This document shows positions 20,026 to 30,072 of a stretch of 64,000 nt of DNA, piece after piece. Every line of letters begins with the position of its first letter. The stretch's first letter is position 1. The DNA is from Cydia pomonella. Its lineage: Eukaryota > Arthropoda > Insecta > Lepidoptera > Tortricidae. Both the position numbers and the translations under genes were made by a program. The DNA is taken from NCBI RefSeq assembly GCF_033807575.1, contig NC_084719.1:496001-560000 (forward strand), given 5' to 3'. A model generated the notes under the pieces. That model was not told the DNA's origin, made no database searches, and was given only the letters and a program-made list of their open reading frames with translations.

Positions 20026-20720
20026 AAGAATGGTTAAACGCGTTTCAAGACTAATTCTTCATTACCTGCATACTTCCGATTTAGTTCTGCATAATAAGCT
20101 ACCATTTCAAACACAATTAATGAGAATAAGCAAAAAAAAATTGTGAGATTACTATTTTCAAGTCCAACCGGAAAACCTCATCAACCGTCTTGGAAAAGCT
20201 TGTTTGGACTAAGTTAGTAATTTAGTCGAGAAGCGAGGAGTTTCATCATCATCATATCAGCCCTTTATCGCCCACTGCTGAGCATAGGCCTCTCTTCTAG
20301 TACGCCACTTGCCCCGGTCCTGAGCTAATCGCATCCAGAAGTGACCCGCAATTTTTCGAAAGTCGTCCACCCAACGAACCAAGCGAGCGAGTAGCTTAGT
20401 TACTAAAATTGATCAACTGACCAAAAAACGTTAGCGCTAAAGACGAGCTAGTCAAAAGTAGTTAAGCAGTGTTTTAAAATGTAAATTTGGTTCGGACTAT
20501 GTTAGTTTAGTCAAACAGTGAGTATTTTAATTACTAATCGTGTTCGAGGTCTTCTGGTTCGAGCGCCATCTTATTAATAGTCACATCTCGTGATTAATTT
20601 CTTTGTTTTTTGCTCATTATGTAATATATTGTTTAAAGTATAATATCCAAAACTTGTTATAGAGTAATATGGTAGTGTGCAGTGAATGGAGAATTAATCT
20701 TGAAACGCGTTTAACCACCA
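20026..20720. repeat. Inverted repeat pair flanking a LINE 3' end
   Basis: The left arm (about 20026-20078, 'GGTTAAACGCGTTTCAAGAC' then TAATTCTTCATTACCTGCAT) is the reverse complement of the right arm (about 20670-20720, 'GAGAATTAATCTTGAAACGC' then GTTTAACCACC). A third copy lies at about 23055-23140. Inside are the LINE tail at 20239-20390 and fragments with 'TTTAGTCGAGAAGCGAGGAG'. It is either a DNA transposon with diverged arms or two insertions of one repeat. Counterpart: 51342-52036. Confidence 0.55.
20239..20390 (-). repeat. RTE-type LINE 3' end
   Basis: TCATCATCATCAT followed by 'CGCCCACTGCTGAGCATAGG' and 'CGCATCCAGAAGTGACCCGC' matches the 3' untranslated end of lepidopteran RTE-type LINEs. 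The minus-strand element therefore ends in (ATG)n. Counterpart: 51555-51706. Confidence 0.65.
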
Positions 20721-20819
20721 TTTTGGAGTCAACGGCCGGTAGTCCACGTGCTACTTGTAATGTCCAGCTAACGCTTTACAAGAGCTTATATGTAATCACC
20801 GTACACTGTATTTTACTAC

Positions 20820-20919
20820 NNNNNNNNNNNNNNNNNNNNNNNNNNNNNNNNNNNNNNNNNNNNNNNNNNNNNNNNNNNNNNNNNNNNNNNNNNNNNNNNN
20901 NNNNNNNNNNNNNNNNNNN
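20820..20919. other. 100-base assembly gap
   Basis: Exactly 100 N. A round-number run is the usual convention for a scaffold join of unknown size. It abuts the right end of the duplicated block. Confidence 0.98.
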
Positions 20920-21603
20920 ATCCATAAAAAAACGTAGGTCAAATTCATTATTTGTTATAACAATTAGAATACGCGTCAACGTCGGCATGGCTAATTTGGG
21001 AGCCCCTGTCAAACTCGATCGCAAATCGACATCCATATTGCCTAGTTTGCGTGAAAAAATGAGGAAGGGTAACTAACCACCCCAGCTCCTCCACGAAACC
21101 TAGCAAGGTTTGCAATATGTGTACAAGACACGAGAGTTTAAAATGTTATAAGGTGCGCAGGATATTAACCTCTTGTCTGTGTATGATAAGGATACGTGCG
21201 TGGGAATGTATAAATAATAAATTTATCGTTTTAAATGTCAAGGTCACTTTTTCAATGATCAAATTTGACAGGCCGCATACGACGGGTTAACTGCATCCGT
21301 TAGTGCGCACAGAGGCCTAGTTATCTGTTTTGTTACTAATAACTTAATTTATGTGATTGTTGAGCCCACGACTTAGGTGATTCATTCTAATGATATAGAT
21401 CTCCTTGACAAAACGCCTCTAAATCAGTCACACGTCGCTTTGATTCCGCATCAGACCTACGTAATCTGTGCAAAACGTCTCCTTATCATTTGTAGGGTAA
21501 CCGTAGTTGGGAAGTAAATTTATCCGCTTGAAAGCATTTCCTAAAGCGATATCGGATAGCATATTTAAAATTAAAGTAGGGCTTAATTTTGTTTCGTGCA
21601 TGT
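20920..21603. other. No supported feature (start of second contig)
   Basis: Unique within the window. No repeat or gene is recognised. A frame running from 20669 to 21076 is an artefact of reading through the N gap. Confidence 0.4.
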
Positions 21604-21935
21604 CTGCTGAAGTGTCTTCTTCTTCTTGTTACGGCTCATGGTAGCCTAGGGTCCGCTTGAGGACTAATCCCTAGAATGAGTGTAGGCTCTAGTTTTAACG
21701 AAAGCGTCTGCCAGCTGACCTTCCAACCCAGAGGGTAAGCTAGGCCTTGTTGGGATTAGTCCAGTTTCCTCACGATGTTTTCGTTCACTGAAAGGCAAAA
21801 AAAGCATCGTCGTATGATGATATTTCGTACATAATAAGTTCCGAAAAACTCATTGGTACGAGCCGGAATTTGAACCCGCGACCTCCGGATTAAAACGCAC
21901 GTTATTACCGCTAGGCCACCAGCGCTTCAAGGCTC
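21604..21935 (-). repeat. SINE type 2, near full length
   Basis: On the minus strand the order is: tRNA-like head (A box near 21918, 'GGTTCAAATTCCGGCTCGTA' B box), body, 'CTAATCCCAACAAGGCCTAG', 'AGTCCTCAAGCGGACCCTAG', and a (GAA)n tail at about 21616-21630 (plus strand TCTTCTTCTTCTTG). This member defines the order of the pieces at 10118-10205 and 11559-11752. Confidence 0.8.
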
Positions 21936-22182
21936 TTCTGAAGCTCTAAGGCATCTGAAGATAAAAGAAGATAAACTCCCAGTTCGTTAATATCATACAC
22001 GCTAATATTAAATAAAAAAAGTTTTACGTTGGAACATTGATAAACAAATCTCTTTTTTTATGGAAATGTGGACGTGAGAAAAGTACACAATTAGGCCAAT
22101 TCGAACGTACATCAGAATAATATCGGAAGTGAAATACTCGATAACTAAATGCCATCATTCAGATGTCATTTTTCTGTCAGTG

Positions 22183-22338
22183 TATAGGTAAAAAACTTAA
22201 GTAAGTCACCTGTTGTATGTTGTGACGTGTTCGGATAGACATTTGTTTTGTTCGTGTGTGTCTTTTAAACATGTATTGTCTATTTGAACACGTCACAACT
22301 ACATACAACAGGTGACTTACTTAAGTTTTTTACCTATA
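22183..22338. mobile_element. Foldback MITE with TATAGGTAAAAAACTTAAG termini
   Basis: The arms 22183-22231 and about 22284-22338 ('GACGTGTTC' out to 'TATAGGTAAAAAACTTAAGT' against its reverse complement) pair almost perfectly. TATA at each end would allow a TA target duplication as in Tc1/mariner-like MITEs, but the boundary is ambiguous. Confidence 0.75.
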
Positions 22339-22372
22339 TGTGACTTTTATTGCGTACTTTTAAGGGGCTCAG

Positions 22373-22474
22373 TGATTAACAGTCCACCGGACGATATTGG
22401 CCTGTCAGTTAGAACAAAAAGTTGACAGTTCCGAACGACTGACAGGCCGATAGCGTCCGGTGGACTGTTAATCA
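22373..22474. mobile_element. Foldback MITE, 102 bp
   Basis: TGATTAACAGTCCACCGGAC at the left pairs with 'GTCCGGTGGACTGTTAATCA' at the right, and the pairing continues to CCTGTCAGT / ACTGACAGG. The loop is TAGAACAAAAAGTTGACAGT and a few more bases. Confidence 0.85.
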
Positions 22475-22845
22475 GCGGTGGCATCATGTTACCATTTTTA
22501 TCACTTGTCACTATACCCGTCACTTTTGCACTTACATACTTGTTAGAACATGACAGGCATGGTGACATATGATAAAGAGCCGACCATCTTAGCCCTACAG
22601 TGCCCACTGATTAAATTAATTTTTAAATTAAATAAAATGACGTTTTCCGGTTGGACTGTTTTGTTTGTTGCTCAATATGTTGTTGAATGCTTTATAGGGC
22701 ATAATAAGATATTACATGGAAAAAATACTGCCAAATAATGTCATCTCTTTTTATTTTTTCCTTAAGCAGAATTTTTAGCAATAAAAAATAGCAATGACAC
22801 TTGAACTGATTTCTTATAATCTTGTTCGTCAAAGGGTTAAAGTGT
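22475..22845. other. Probable repeat fragment, no gene
   Basis: The part 22475-22615 ('GTGGCATCATGTTACCATTT' to 'CTACAGTGCCCACTGATTAA') feels like an interspersed repeat, but only one member is in the window. The rest shows nothing. Confidence 0.35.
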
Positions 22846-23030
22846 TAGTATAAGTCCTGAGTGGACGCTCGACTTAGGCGTGCAGCGGCTCGTGGCGTGC
22901 GGCATGAATGTTAAACAAATGCAGACGTATAGGATCGGCCTCAGTGCACGCTGCTCAAATCACTTGTGAGCCCGACGCCACGCTGCACGCCCCGCCGAAC
23001 GCTCCGCTTTGAGCGTTCACTTACACTAAT
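22846..23030. mobile_element. GC-rich foldback MITE, about 185 bp
   Basis: Left 'TTAGTATAAGTCCTGAGTGG' and 'GCGTGCAGCGGCTCGTGGCG' pair with right 'CGCCACGCTGCACGCC' and 'GAGCGTTCACTTACACTAA'. The arms are imperfect. It is much more GC-rich than the surrounding sequence. Confidence 0.7.
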
Positions 23031-23054
23031 CAATATAGCTCAGTATGCAGTGAA

Positions 23055-23140
23055 CTTGCGGGGAAGTGTGCAGTTAATAAAGAATTAGTCTTGAAATGCG
23101 TTTGACTATTATTTAGTCAATCCATCGTGGCTCCATGTGT
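23055..23140 (+). repeat. Third copy of the GCAGTGAA...GCGTTT repeat
   Basis: 'GTGTGCAGTTAATAAAGAAT', then TAGTCTTGAAATGCGTTTGA, matches the arms at 20670-20720 and (reverse) 20026-20078. Confidence 0.5.
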
Positions 23141-23519
23141 TAAGTCAAGCTATCACTTTACTAAAAGCAACTACCGAACAACGTCACGCTCTACGAGCAC
23201 ACTTTTAACATTGGCGAAATCATTATAAATTTGATGTAAGCCGTTTTATACAAAGAAGTTTGATAAGATAACGGTGTGTCCGTATTTTATGGCGGGTATG
23301 TGCCAGCCCTAATCGAGATACAGGATGATTAGAATGTCAACCGCCCGGGGCTCAGAATCTGGATTATACGCGTAAATCGTTACGCAATCAACATGTACGT
23401 AAAGCTGTTGATACATGGTTGTGTTTTATTTAACACGCGGTACCTTACTTATTAAAACGAGATGTAGATGAATATGAAACGATTTGGAAAAATATTTTTT
23501 CTACTCGTCGTATGTAATA
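23141..23519. other. No supported feature
   Basis: No frame or repeat is recognised. Confidence 0.35.
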
Positions 23520-23529
23520 ATAATAAAAA

Positions 23530-23830
23530 TAATTCAGCCTATATACGTCCCACTGCTGGGCACAGGCCTCCTCTCATGTGCAAGAGGGCTCGGGCTATAG
23601 TCCCCACGCTAGCCCAATGCGGATTGGGGACTTCACATACACCTTTGTTGAATTTCTTCGCAGATGTATGCAGGTTTCCTCACGATGTTTTCCTTCACCC
23701 AAAAGCTAGTGGTAAATATCAAATGACATTTCGTACATAAGCTCCGAAAAACTCATTGGTACGAGCCAGGATTTGAACCCACGACCTCCGGATTGAAAAT
23801 CGGACGTCATATCCACTCGGCCACCACCGC
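23530..23830 (-). repeat. tRNA-headed SINE type 3
   Basis: The plus strand shows 'GTCCCACTGCTGGGCACAGG', 'GCCCAATGCGGATTGGGGAC', 'CCTCACGATGTTTTCCTTCA', and at the right the reversed tRNA-like head ('TTTGAACCCACGACCTCCGG', 'CCACTCGGCCACCACCGCCG'). It shares its middle with type 2 but has a different head and tail, so the two families look like chimeras around a common body. Confidence 0.8.
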
Positions 23831-23949
23831 CGACTGTCGACTGAAATGGTTGAATAACGATATCGTGTACCAAACTATAATTGTGTTCTTTTTATGTATG
23901 TGCAACAACTCAACTATAAGATTCATTTCGATACGCTGTGGTCAACTAT

Positions 23950-24400
23950 AAAAAAAAGACCAACCGCTGTAAGACCAATTCTACTCTACGGTAGTGAAAC
24001 CTGGGCTATGAAGAAAAAAGAAGAACAAAAACTTCATACCACGGAGATGCGTATGCAGCGCTGGGCGGGTGGAGTTACACTTAAGGATAAAGTGCGCAAT
24101 GAGCAGGGGGAGTTTCAAAGTTGCACCTATTACAGAGAAAATAACTGAGACTAGACTGAGATGGTTTGGGCATGTGCAGCGTAGACACGACGACCATATT
24201 GTTAAAAAGTGCCTTTCCATGACTACACAAAAGAGAGGGAAGGGCAGGCCACAGACCACGTGGATGACGAACGTCCAGAAGGACATGAAAGAATGTGGCA
24301 TGTCTGTTGACGATGCAAAACAGCGGAATAGATGGCGCCTCAAAATCAAGAAAGCCGACCTCGCGTAACGGGATAAGGCGAGGACCAAGAAGAAAAAGAC
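23950..24400 (+). pseudogene. RTE-type LINE, C-terminal end, frameshifted
   Basis: Two plus-strand frames form one protein end. The first (23894-24148) reads VRPILLYGSETWAMKKKEEQ, a leucine-histidine stretch, then MRMQRWAGGVTLKDKVRNEQ. After a 1-base shift near 24105 the second (24069-24368) reads 'SRGSFKVAPITEKITETRLR', then WFGHVQRR, then 'KKCLSMTTQKRGKGRPQTTW' and 'NRWRLKIKKADLA'. The L-Y-G-x-E-T-W motif, the R-L-R-W-x-G-H-V motif and the G-R-P-x2-T-W motif in this order mark the region after the reverse transcriptase of RTE-clade elements. A (GAA/GAC)-rich 3' tail lies at about 24380-24400. The endonuclease and the polymerase core are absent: a 5'-truncated, dead copy. Confidence 0.8.
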
Positions 24401-24660
24401 GTGCCGCCGCGCTCCCACGGAAAAGACTAAACGGGGCACGGGCGAGCGGGGGTCTTCGCGCGTTTAAGTCTTTTGTACTACATTTTTGTCTACTGAGAAA
24501 CCAATTCTCTATAATAATTTAGGTTTTATAGTAATAAAAGTATTATTTTAGATGACTCGTAGAAAAAATATTGTATACATTAGTGATATAATCAAGCTTT
24601 TAAATCCCGTACCTTACTTACACAGTACTCGACTCGATTGTATAAAATACTATTAAATAT
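24398..24660. repeat. Two-member dispersed repeat (partner at 56300)
   Basis: Begins GTGCCGCCGCGCTCCCACGG, has a G-rich segment (24434-24452), then 'TACATTTTTGTCTACTGAGA', 'TATTATTTTAGATGACTCGT' and 'GATATAATCAAGCTTTTAAA'. The partner at 56300-56590 has the same order in the same orientation. Class unknown; no inverted termini or oligo-A tail seen. Confidence 0.7.
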
Positions 24661-25269
24661 ATTACGTACATCATCATTAAATTTGTAACAATAGTAAAGA
24701 TGTGACGACGCGTCAGTAAGAGCAACGTTTTTAATAAACTCAAAGTGATGATACATCGCGTGAAAACAGAGTTTGTACAAATTTAATAAAACTTATAAAA
24801 GATTATTCATTAGGGCCTATACTATGTGTGGTCGTATCATAACTATGCGCTATATAAATATTAACAATTAATTAATTACTGTTGACATCAAATTAAAATG
24901 GTTTAAATGTAACGCGATACACATAATCTTTGTCTTTAATGCGCCGATAGTTCTCAAAAATTCTTTTCCAGTCTTTGTTACGCCATTTAAAGCTGTGTAA
25001 TTTTTGTTCCTAAGCCAACATAAACCTCTGTTTGCAGCAACGCTTCCAAACTAAAGCAAGAAGACAAAACTGGGAAAGATGTCTCGATGTAATCCAGTGT
25101 TGTGTCACTTATGTCTGGGGACCGCGACGGAAGTTAGAACTCGGAACTCAAACATCCAACTTAAGAACTAGTAACGTGATTAGTGGTACCGAAACTCATC
25201 GACACGGGAATGCTCGCGAGGATATTTGCTGCTACTGTGTGTCTGAATCTCGTGCCAACTATTTCTTAA
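24661..25269. other. No supported feature
   Basis: AT-rich; an 81-codon frame at 25032-25277 shows no recognisable motif and I do not call it. Confidence 0.35.
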
Positions 25270-25560
25270 TAAAATGAAATGAACAATCTTTATTTTCTAG
25301 AAACTATCGGCCCATAGAGAAAAATAAATTTAGCATATATAAATATTATAACAAAATATGTCTTTCGGCTAAAAAAACACAAAATCATGCCTGCAATACA
25401 TTTCGCAACCCAGTCAGTAAGCCAGTCGATCTTCGGTCAAAACTCCTACTTGGTGAAGGTCGCTAGATGTTCAGTCGCAACGTTCCCTAAAATAGAATTA
25501 AAATTCACATTGTGTCGAGATTAAAACTTCGCTACCTTCAAGACGAATGCTGGTGGTAAA
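25270..25560 (-). repeat. Degenerate ORF1-like element, copy A
   Basis: Shares 'GAACAATCTTTATTTTC', 'GTGAAGGTCGCTAGATGTTC' and 'TTGTGTCGAGATTAAAACTT' with 26047-26780. The left end has the AATGA-type tail (AAAATGAAATGAAC). It is shorter and more decayed than its partner. At its right edge (about 25545-25620) lies a very diverged family X core ('GGTGGTAAAGAAGCATACAT'). Confidence 0.55.
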
Positions 25561-25620
25561 GAAGCATACATACGATCCGTCTGCAGTCAAAAGCGCATTA
25601 CCTACCCTCGTATTTAATAC

Positions 25621-26046
25621 CAAAAACGCTGACACTGACACTTATTAATAATATCATTACAAATTACTCGTCTATTATTGAAATAACATTAGATAAATTA
25701 AATCAACATTATTAATATTAAGTTATAATTGCATTATTAAACTAAATAAGTGGCAGATTTAATGTTCTAATCACAACATAAATGTGACTAACGTCACTTA
25801 TTCCTCCTCAACATGTGAGCATAATGAAAATATATTGAACAATTGGGTTAAGTGTGTCCGTGACTTTACGAATTTATGTGAGCGTCCCACGAGACAGCAT
25901 GGCAATGTGAGCACTGATTATATGTATGGGCGGGATATTTACTGCCTTCAAGGAGACAATGATCTGTGAACACTTGACTACACAAATTTGAAAGTGGAAT
26001 TACTGTCCTGGATGAGACTTAAACTGAGAAGTATAACACTCTTATT
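25621..26046. other. No gene; diverged SINE 3' scrap
   Basis: 'GGAATTACTGTCCTGGATGA' (about 25996) resembles the reverse of the sequence that follows the tRNA-like head at 26897-26967. Nothing else is recognised. Confidence 0.3.
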
Positions 26047-26780
26047 AAATGAAATGAAAAATCTTTATTTTCAGGCAATTATGCTATGAGCCCATACATA
26101 AATACCTTAAAACTAGCATACATATTTATAAAATATAATTATCTTAAAAACTAAAACACACACAATGGCTGCGATGCATTTCGCAATCCCGTTGTGTCAG
26201 GGAGCCGGCCGCGGAACCGCCGAAACTTGACACCCTTGGGCCAAAATTCCTCCTTTGTGAAGGTCGCTAGACGTTCAGTCGGAACCAGTGATCGGAACTA
26301 TGGGAGTAAAACTTTAACAAAACTTATCAAGCGGACGTAAAATGAGTGCTTATAGCCTTAAAAATATTCGAATATCTATGAATGTAAATATTTTTATGGC
26401 TGTAAGTACTATACTATTCCTATCCCTATGGACATGAATATTTTTAGGGCTGTATGCACTATTTTATGTCCGCTTAACAAGTTTTGTTAAAGTTTTACTC
26501 CCATAGTTCCGATAACTGGTCTGAACGCTCACGACAAAAGAATTGAAATTCGCATTGTGTCGAGATTCCAACTTCGCGACCCTCAGGGCGAATCCGAACT
26601 TGACTCGTACCTACTTTACGACGTCCTCGACTTTCGTAAGGTAGCGTAAACGGGACACATTCAGCGTCGACAGTGTTGCAGGAGGCAGGAAATGGTTGCA
26701 TCCGGTCGGTGCGGTACCGCACTGATTCTGACGAGCTGGTGTCTTTCTCTTCTCCACCTTTTTGAATCCATCTCCGTCGC
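26047..26780 (-). pseudogene. Decayed retroelement ORF1-like segment, split by a hAT MITE
   Basis: On the minus strand, starting near 26755, the frame reads KRKTPARQNQCGTAPTGCNH, a short serine/leucine stretch, 'NVSRLRYLTKVEDVVK', a stop (TAG), then 'VRVKFGFALRVAKLESRHNA' and NFNSFVVSV. The 233-bp hAT element at 26286-26518 interrupts here. Beyond it the same frame resumes as PTERLATFTKEEFWPKGVKF and RRFRGRLP. Removing the element and one 8-base duplicate joins the two halves in frame, which argues that this was coding when the MITE landed. The 3' end has the AATGA-type tail (about 26047-26060). I recognise the segment as recurrent in lepidopteran repeats but cannot name the element. It is not a host gene. 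Confidence 0.55.
26286..26518. mobile_element. hAT-type MITE with 8-bp target duplication
   Basis: Ends CAGTGATCGGAAC... and ...GTTCCGATAACTG, with inverted arms of about 60 bases (4 mismatches). The flanking octamers GTCGGAAC (26278-26285) and GTCTGAAC (26519-26526) differ at one base. The CAGTG-type terminus and 8-base duplication are hAT signatures. The paralogous unoccupied sequence near 25475-25490 (GTTCAGTCGCAACG) supports the insertion point. Non-coding centre with further inverted motifs. Confidence 0.88.
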
Positions 26781-26896
26781 ATCGCGACTCCCTTAGAGTC
26801 GGCTGTTAGCCCTTGTGAACGGGCCTTATGGTAGATGTTACTAGAGTGCCTCCCTATGGGCCCATGTGGTGGAAAGATTCACTGTCTATGGATGAG

Positions 26897-26967
26897 GCCT
26901 TAGTAGCTCAGATAAAGAGCACTGGGCTAGCAATCCAGTCGCCGTGAGCTCAAATCACACCCAGGAC
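26897..26967 (+). repeat. tRNA-like sequence (Ala-AGC-like), probably a SINE head
   Basis: A 71-base cloverleaf-like segment. D stem GCTC/GAGC; anticodon stem CTGGG/TCCAG around CTAGCAA, giving anticodon AGC; T arm GTGAG-CTCAAAT-CACAC with one mismatch. The acceptor stem has two mismatched pairs (GCCTTAG with CCAGGAC), and no CCA-like end or T tract follows directly. I infer a tRNA pseudogene or SINE head, not a functional tRNA. Confidence 0.6.
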
Positions 26968-27730
26968 AGTAATTTTTCCTCTTTTAAATTTATTCTAAGC
27001 TTGACTGCATCGTCCGCTTGATAGAAATTAATTTACTTGACTTCACAAACTGCATATAACATTATTGTAATATCAAATGCAATAAAAATTGCTCCATGAT
27101 TTCACGAAATTAATTTCAATTTCAAATTTAGAATAACCAAATATTATGAATGCCTTTGTTTGATCAAATTGAAATATTTGTAAATGCACTCAATTTAATT
27201 AAGTGAGCATTGTGATGTTTGTTGAGTTATTTCGAGTTTTATTATGTGTAAAATATAACATGTGAATGTTTGAGGCTGGTATTTTAATAACCTCGAAAAA
27301 TTCAAAAAAACGACGTGAGTTTAAAGGTTCCTATTTTAAAAATTTATAGAATACTCTTTATTTCACACAATAGTAAGTTACCTTTAAGGGTTTTACTAAA
27401 CCAATAGATTGATAATCGGTCGATGCCATCGATCGATTATCGTTCGATTGGTGCTGATGCCCTTAAATACCGAGATATTCCCTAAACTTTCGTCTATCCT
27501 AGAAAGATACTCAGAAGCTTCTAGGTATATTTAAGAGAAAAGGGGACGACTTGTATACAAACGAAAAATATGTATACACAATTTAAAGTATTTAACCATA
27601 ACTATGTACCTTCGTTTGACTTAGTTTTGATTATTACACTTATTGTAATCTTTTTTTTCATTAATTGATTATTAATGTAAATTTCTCTCGGTAAATTGTG
27701 TGTATAAAAATATGTTTAATAAAAAAATTG
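26968..27730. other. No supported feature
   Basis: AT-rich with no frames. A short segment at 27533-27560 ('AGAGAAAAGGGGACGACTTG') resembles part of 63810-63860. Confidence 0.35.
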
Positions 27731-27800
27731 TTCAAAAAGTCAAAAGTCAAAAACATTTATTTGTCCAACATAGGTATATACACCAGTACAGGTCCCATAT
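27731..27800 (-). repeat. LINE 3' tail with (AAAAGTC)n
   Basis: AAAAAGTCAAAAGTCAAAAA followed by 'CATTTATTTGTCCAACATAG': the tandem heptamer at the end of a minus-strand non-LTR element, with a reversed polyadenylation-like signal next to it. No coding part is recognisable to the right. Confidence 0.5.
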
Positions 27801-28299
27801 ACACTATGATTTTTGTGTCGTAAAACGTACAATTCACACTTTTTTTTTTCAATAGGTCAAATGCTGTTTGTACATTAATTTGTTTCTCGGAAAATATCTG
27901 ATTAAATTTAAGGCGACGGTGGTGTAGTTGAAATATCAGATGATAATTAGTTTTAATCCGAACTAACGAGTATAATGCTTACAATTACAGTCATTTATTT
28001 TCATATAATATTCGAATATTATCTATCTAACGTATCTCTAGGTACAATAAGTATATACATTTTGTTTAAGGCCCAGTAAGTTCGTGTACTTCTCTTTCTC
28101 TCTCTCTCACTGAGCGTAAGCGTTAGCGCGGATATCATATTTTATTTTAATTTTTGTAGGTTTAAATAAAATATGTTTATGGCAAAAAAAAAACATTTTT
28201 GGTACAAGCTTTTATCGCTGACTATACTTTTCCACAGTCAACTTATTCTCATCGAGAGTTCTAAAAACCCCAAACACAAGTAGGTTGCCTTGTTTTATT
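27801..28299. other. No supported feature
   Basis: No gene or named repeat; includes a CT microsatellite (TCTCTTTCTCTCTCTCTC, about 28088-28108). Confidence 0.35.
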
Positions 28300-29600
28300 T
28301 GATTGATTGATTGATTGATTTATTTATTGGTAAAATCGTTGTTTTACAAGTCAGGATTACATTAAATATTTACATAATAAGATTAAATAACTAATAATAT
28401 TTACAAATTATAACATTTACAACTAAATCTTATATGTATAATTAATCAAGCATTAAAATGACACTATTTTTACGCGTTAGTTATGAACTCCACGAAGAAA
28501 CTCGTCCACTCTGTAGCATGCCTGTGCGATCAGCAGCGCTTTAAGTTTCTTGGTAAACACAGAATCACTTTCCGCTGACTTTATGGCAGGTGGAACCAAG
28601 TTGTAGATCTTGGCCCCAATGACACTGAGTGAATTCCTGAGCTTAGCAAGACGCTTTACGGGGGCAACCAACATTGGCTGTCTGCGGTTGTTATCACCAC
28701 GGCTAGAATTGGTTTTATACCTAGCGAGGTTAGACCTGACATACTGGCACGCTGCCAATATGTAGACAGAAGGTAGCGTTAACACTTTATTGCGTACAAA
28801 TAGTTCTTTAGCTGGGTGGTCGTAAAGTTTCCTAGATATTATCCGCAGCGCCCGCTTTTGTATTTTGAATACCTTGTTCCGACTCGAAGCCAAGCCCCAA
28901 AGGTCGACACCTCGGATTAAAATCGAGTGGAAATATCCAAAATAGGCCTTTCTTAGGTTATCTACCGATAGGGTGGGCGCGAGCCTGGACAAAGCAAAAC
29001 ACGCTGACGAAAGCGAATTGCATAACTGATCAATGTGAGGGGACCACGTAAGTCCAGAGTCGATTAAGTATCCAAGATATTTAGTTTGGTTTACTTGTGG
29101 GACTTCAATATTATTTATTTTAATATTAAGCTGCGATATGTCAGTGCACCGTAACCTAAAGTGCACAATGTTTGTTTTGTCTAAGTTGAGGAGCATTCCG
29201 TTAGCGGTGAACCACTTATCTATCTCTATCATGGTTTGACTCAGTTTTGATACTAGATCATCAATGTTTTCAGCGTGTACTATAATGCATGTATCGTCGG
29301 CATAAATAACATATTCGGGCTCATACGACGCGGATGTAATATCGTAGATTAGCATGAGAAATAGGTTGTTTCCCATGCTTGAGCCCTGGAGTACCGCACA
29401 GCTGCCTACTGGTTCCAGTAGAGACCTTACATTCTGGACGTAAGTACTTTGTTTACGGTCTTTTAAAAGAAAGCGATTGTGTCATGGAAGCTACCATCAA
29501 AGCCATACAGAAATAGTTTCTTAAGGAGGAGGGAGTAGTCTATCATCTCGAACGCGCGCGACAAGTCGCAGAAGACTGCTGCGACCCGCCGCCCGCCCTA
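28300..29600 (-). pseudogene. 5'-truncated non-LTR retrotransposon (CR1/Jockey-type reverse transcriptase)
   Basis: A minus-strand frame of 299 codons (28477-29376) starts inside the reverse transcriptase. It has the YADD catalytic motif (residues 25-28), 'GMLLNLDKTNIVHF' soon after, 'TKYLGYLIDSGLTWSPHIDQ' in the middle, and the downstream thumb-like region ending 'ACYRVDEFLRGVHN'. Upstream on the same strand (29377-29597) the palm continues in other frames: 'VFCDLSRAFEMIDYSLL' is clear, and the G-x-P-Q-G-S region has decayed. The 3' end is an (ATCA)n tail at about 28301-28325. Full-length relatives carry an ORF1 and an apurinic endonuclease, both missing here. Unlike the LINE at 46402-48070, it is single-copy within the window. 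Frameshifts and truncation make it non-functional. Confidence 0.85.
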
Positions 29601-29604
29601 AATT

Positions 29605-29830
29605 TATTTATCACAGAGTTCCTATGGCTACCTCCTGTCTCCATCATCAGATCAGCTCTATCTTATAATAACATAGCATTGTCATCCGATTTATGCATGC
29701 ATGCAATATTTCAGCTCAATCGGAAACCCGGAAGTGGATCAAATTCAACTTGCAAGATTTGATTACAGAGCGACAGACAGACAACGGGACAGCTGAAACT
29801 AAACAAAAGCTTGTAAAAAGAAGTAATCTA
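29605..29830 (+). repeat. Dispersed repeat with GACAGACAGACA motif
   Basis: 'TTTCAGCTCAATCGGAAACC', 'ATTCAACTTGCAAGATTTGA', GCGACAGACAGACAACGGGA and 'AAACAAAAGCTTGTAAAAAG' form a segment I recognise as common in lepidopteran intergenic DNA, probably a LINE 3' end. Only one member is in the window. Confidence 0.5.
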
Positions 29831-30072
29831 TACGTTCCCTCAATAATTATGATATTGCCAATTATTAAAAGTTAATTTCATATTTTTAGCTTTTGTGCAT
29901 AATTTGTTACAATTTTACATTTTAGACCTATGTTCGTGACCTAATTTTTTATATCGAGTGAAAGTCAAAAACTCGGGATTCAATTTAATTTATTTCTTAC
30001 AATTATGTTCATAGGCATTGCATATAGATGTTACATAAACTACAGTCAGTACATAATACCCTGTTAGTGCGT

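Larger units (their letters stand above)
1..20819. repeat. 20.8-kb duplicated block, copy 1 (contig end)
   Basis: The whole stretch is colinear with 31320-52135 in the same orientation. The coordinate offset drifts only between 31316 and 31323, so net length differences are a few bases. From about 8.65 to 12.2 kb the offset is constant at 31320 and the lines I compared are identical. Elsewhere single-base homopolymer indels and a few substitutions occur (for example near 4894 and 5679). The copy stops at base 20819, immediately before the N gap, while copy 2 reads on. No left boundary is visible, because homology is already present at base 1. I infer a contig end that duplicates the later locus. 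Confidence 0.95.

Noticed and set aside
20669..21076. 135-codon frame across the N gap
   Set aside because: The frame only exists because N codons are read as open; the flanks belong to different contigs.
22347..22607. 86-codon minus-strand frame
   Set aside because: It spans a 102-bp foldback MITE and adjacent repeat sequence; no protein motif.
24398..24480. CpG-rich promoter candidate
   Set aside because: It is the head of a dispersed repeat with a partner at 56300, and no gene starts nearby.
26495..26782. 95-codon minus-strand frame
   Set aside because: It runs out of frame with the decayed ORF1-like segment, whose motif-bearing frame is different, and its end lies in the hAT arm.
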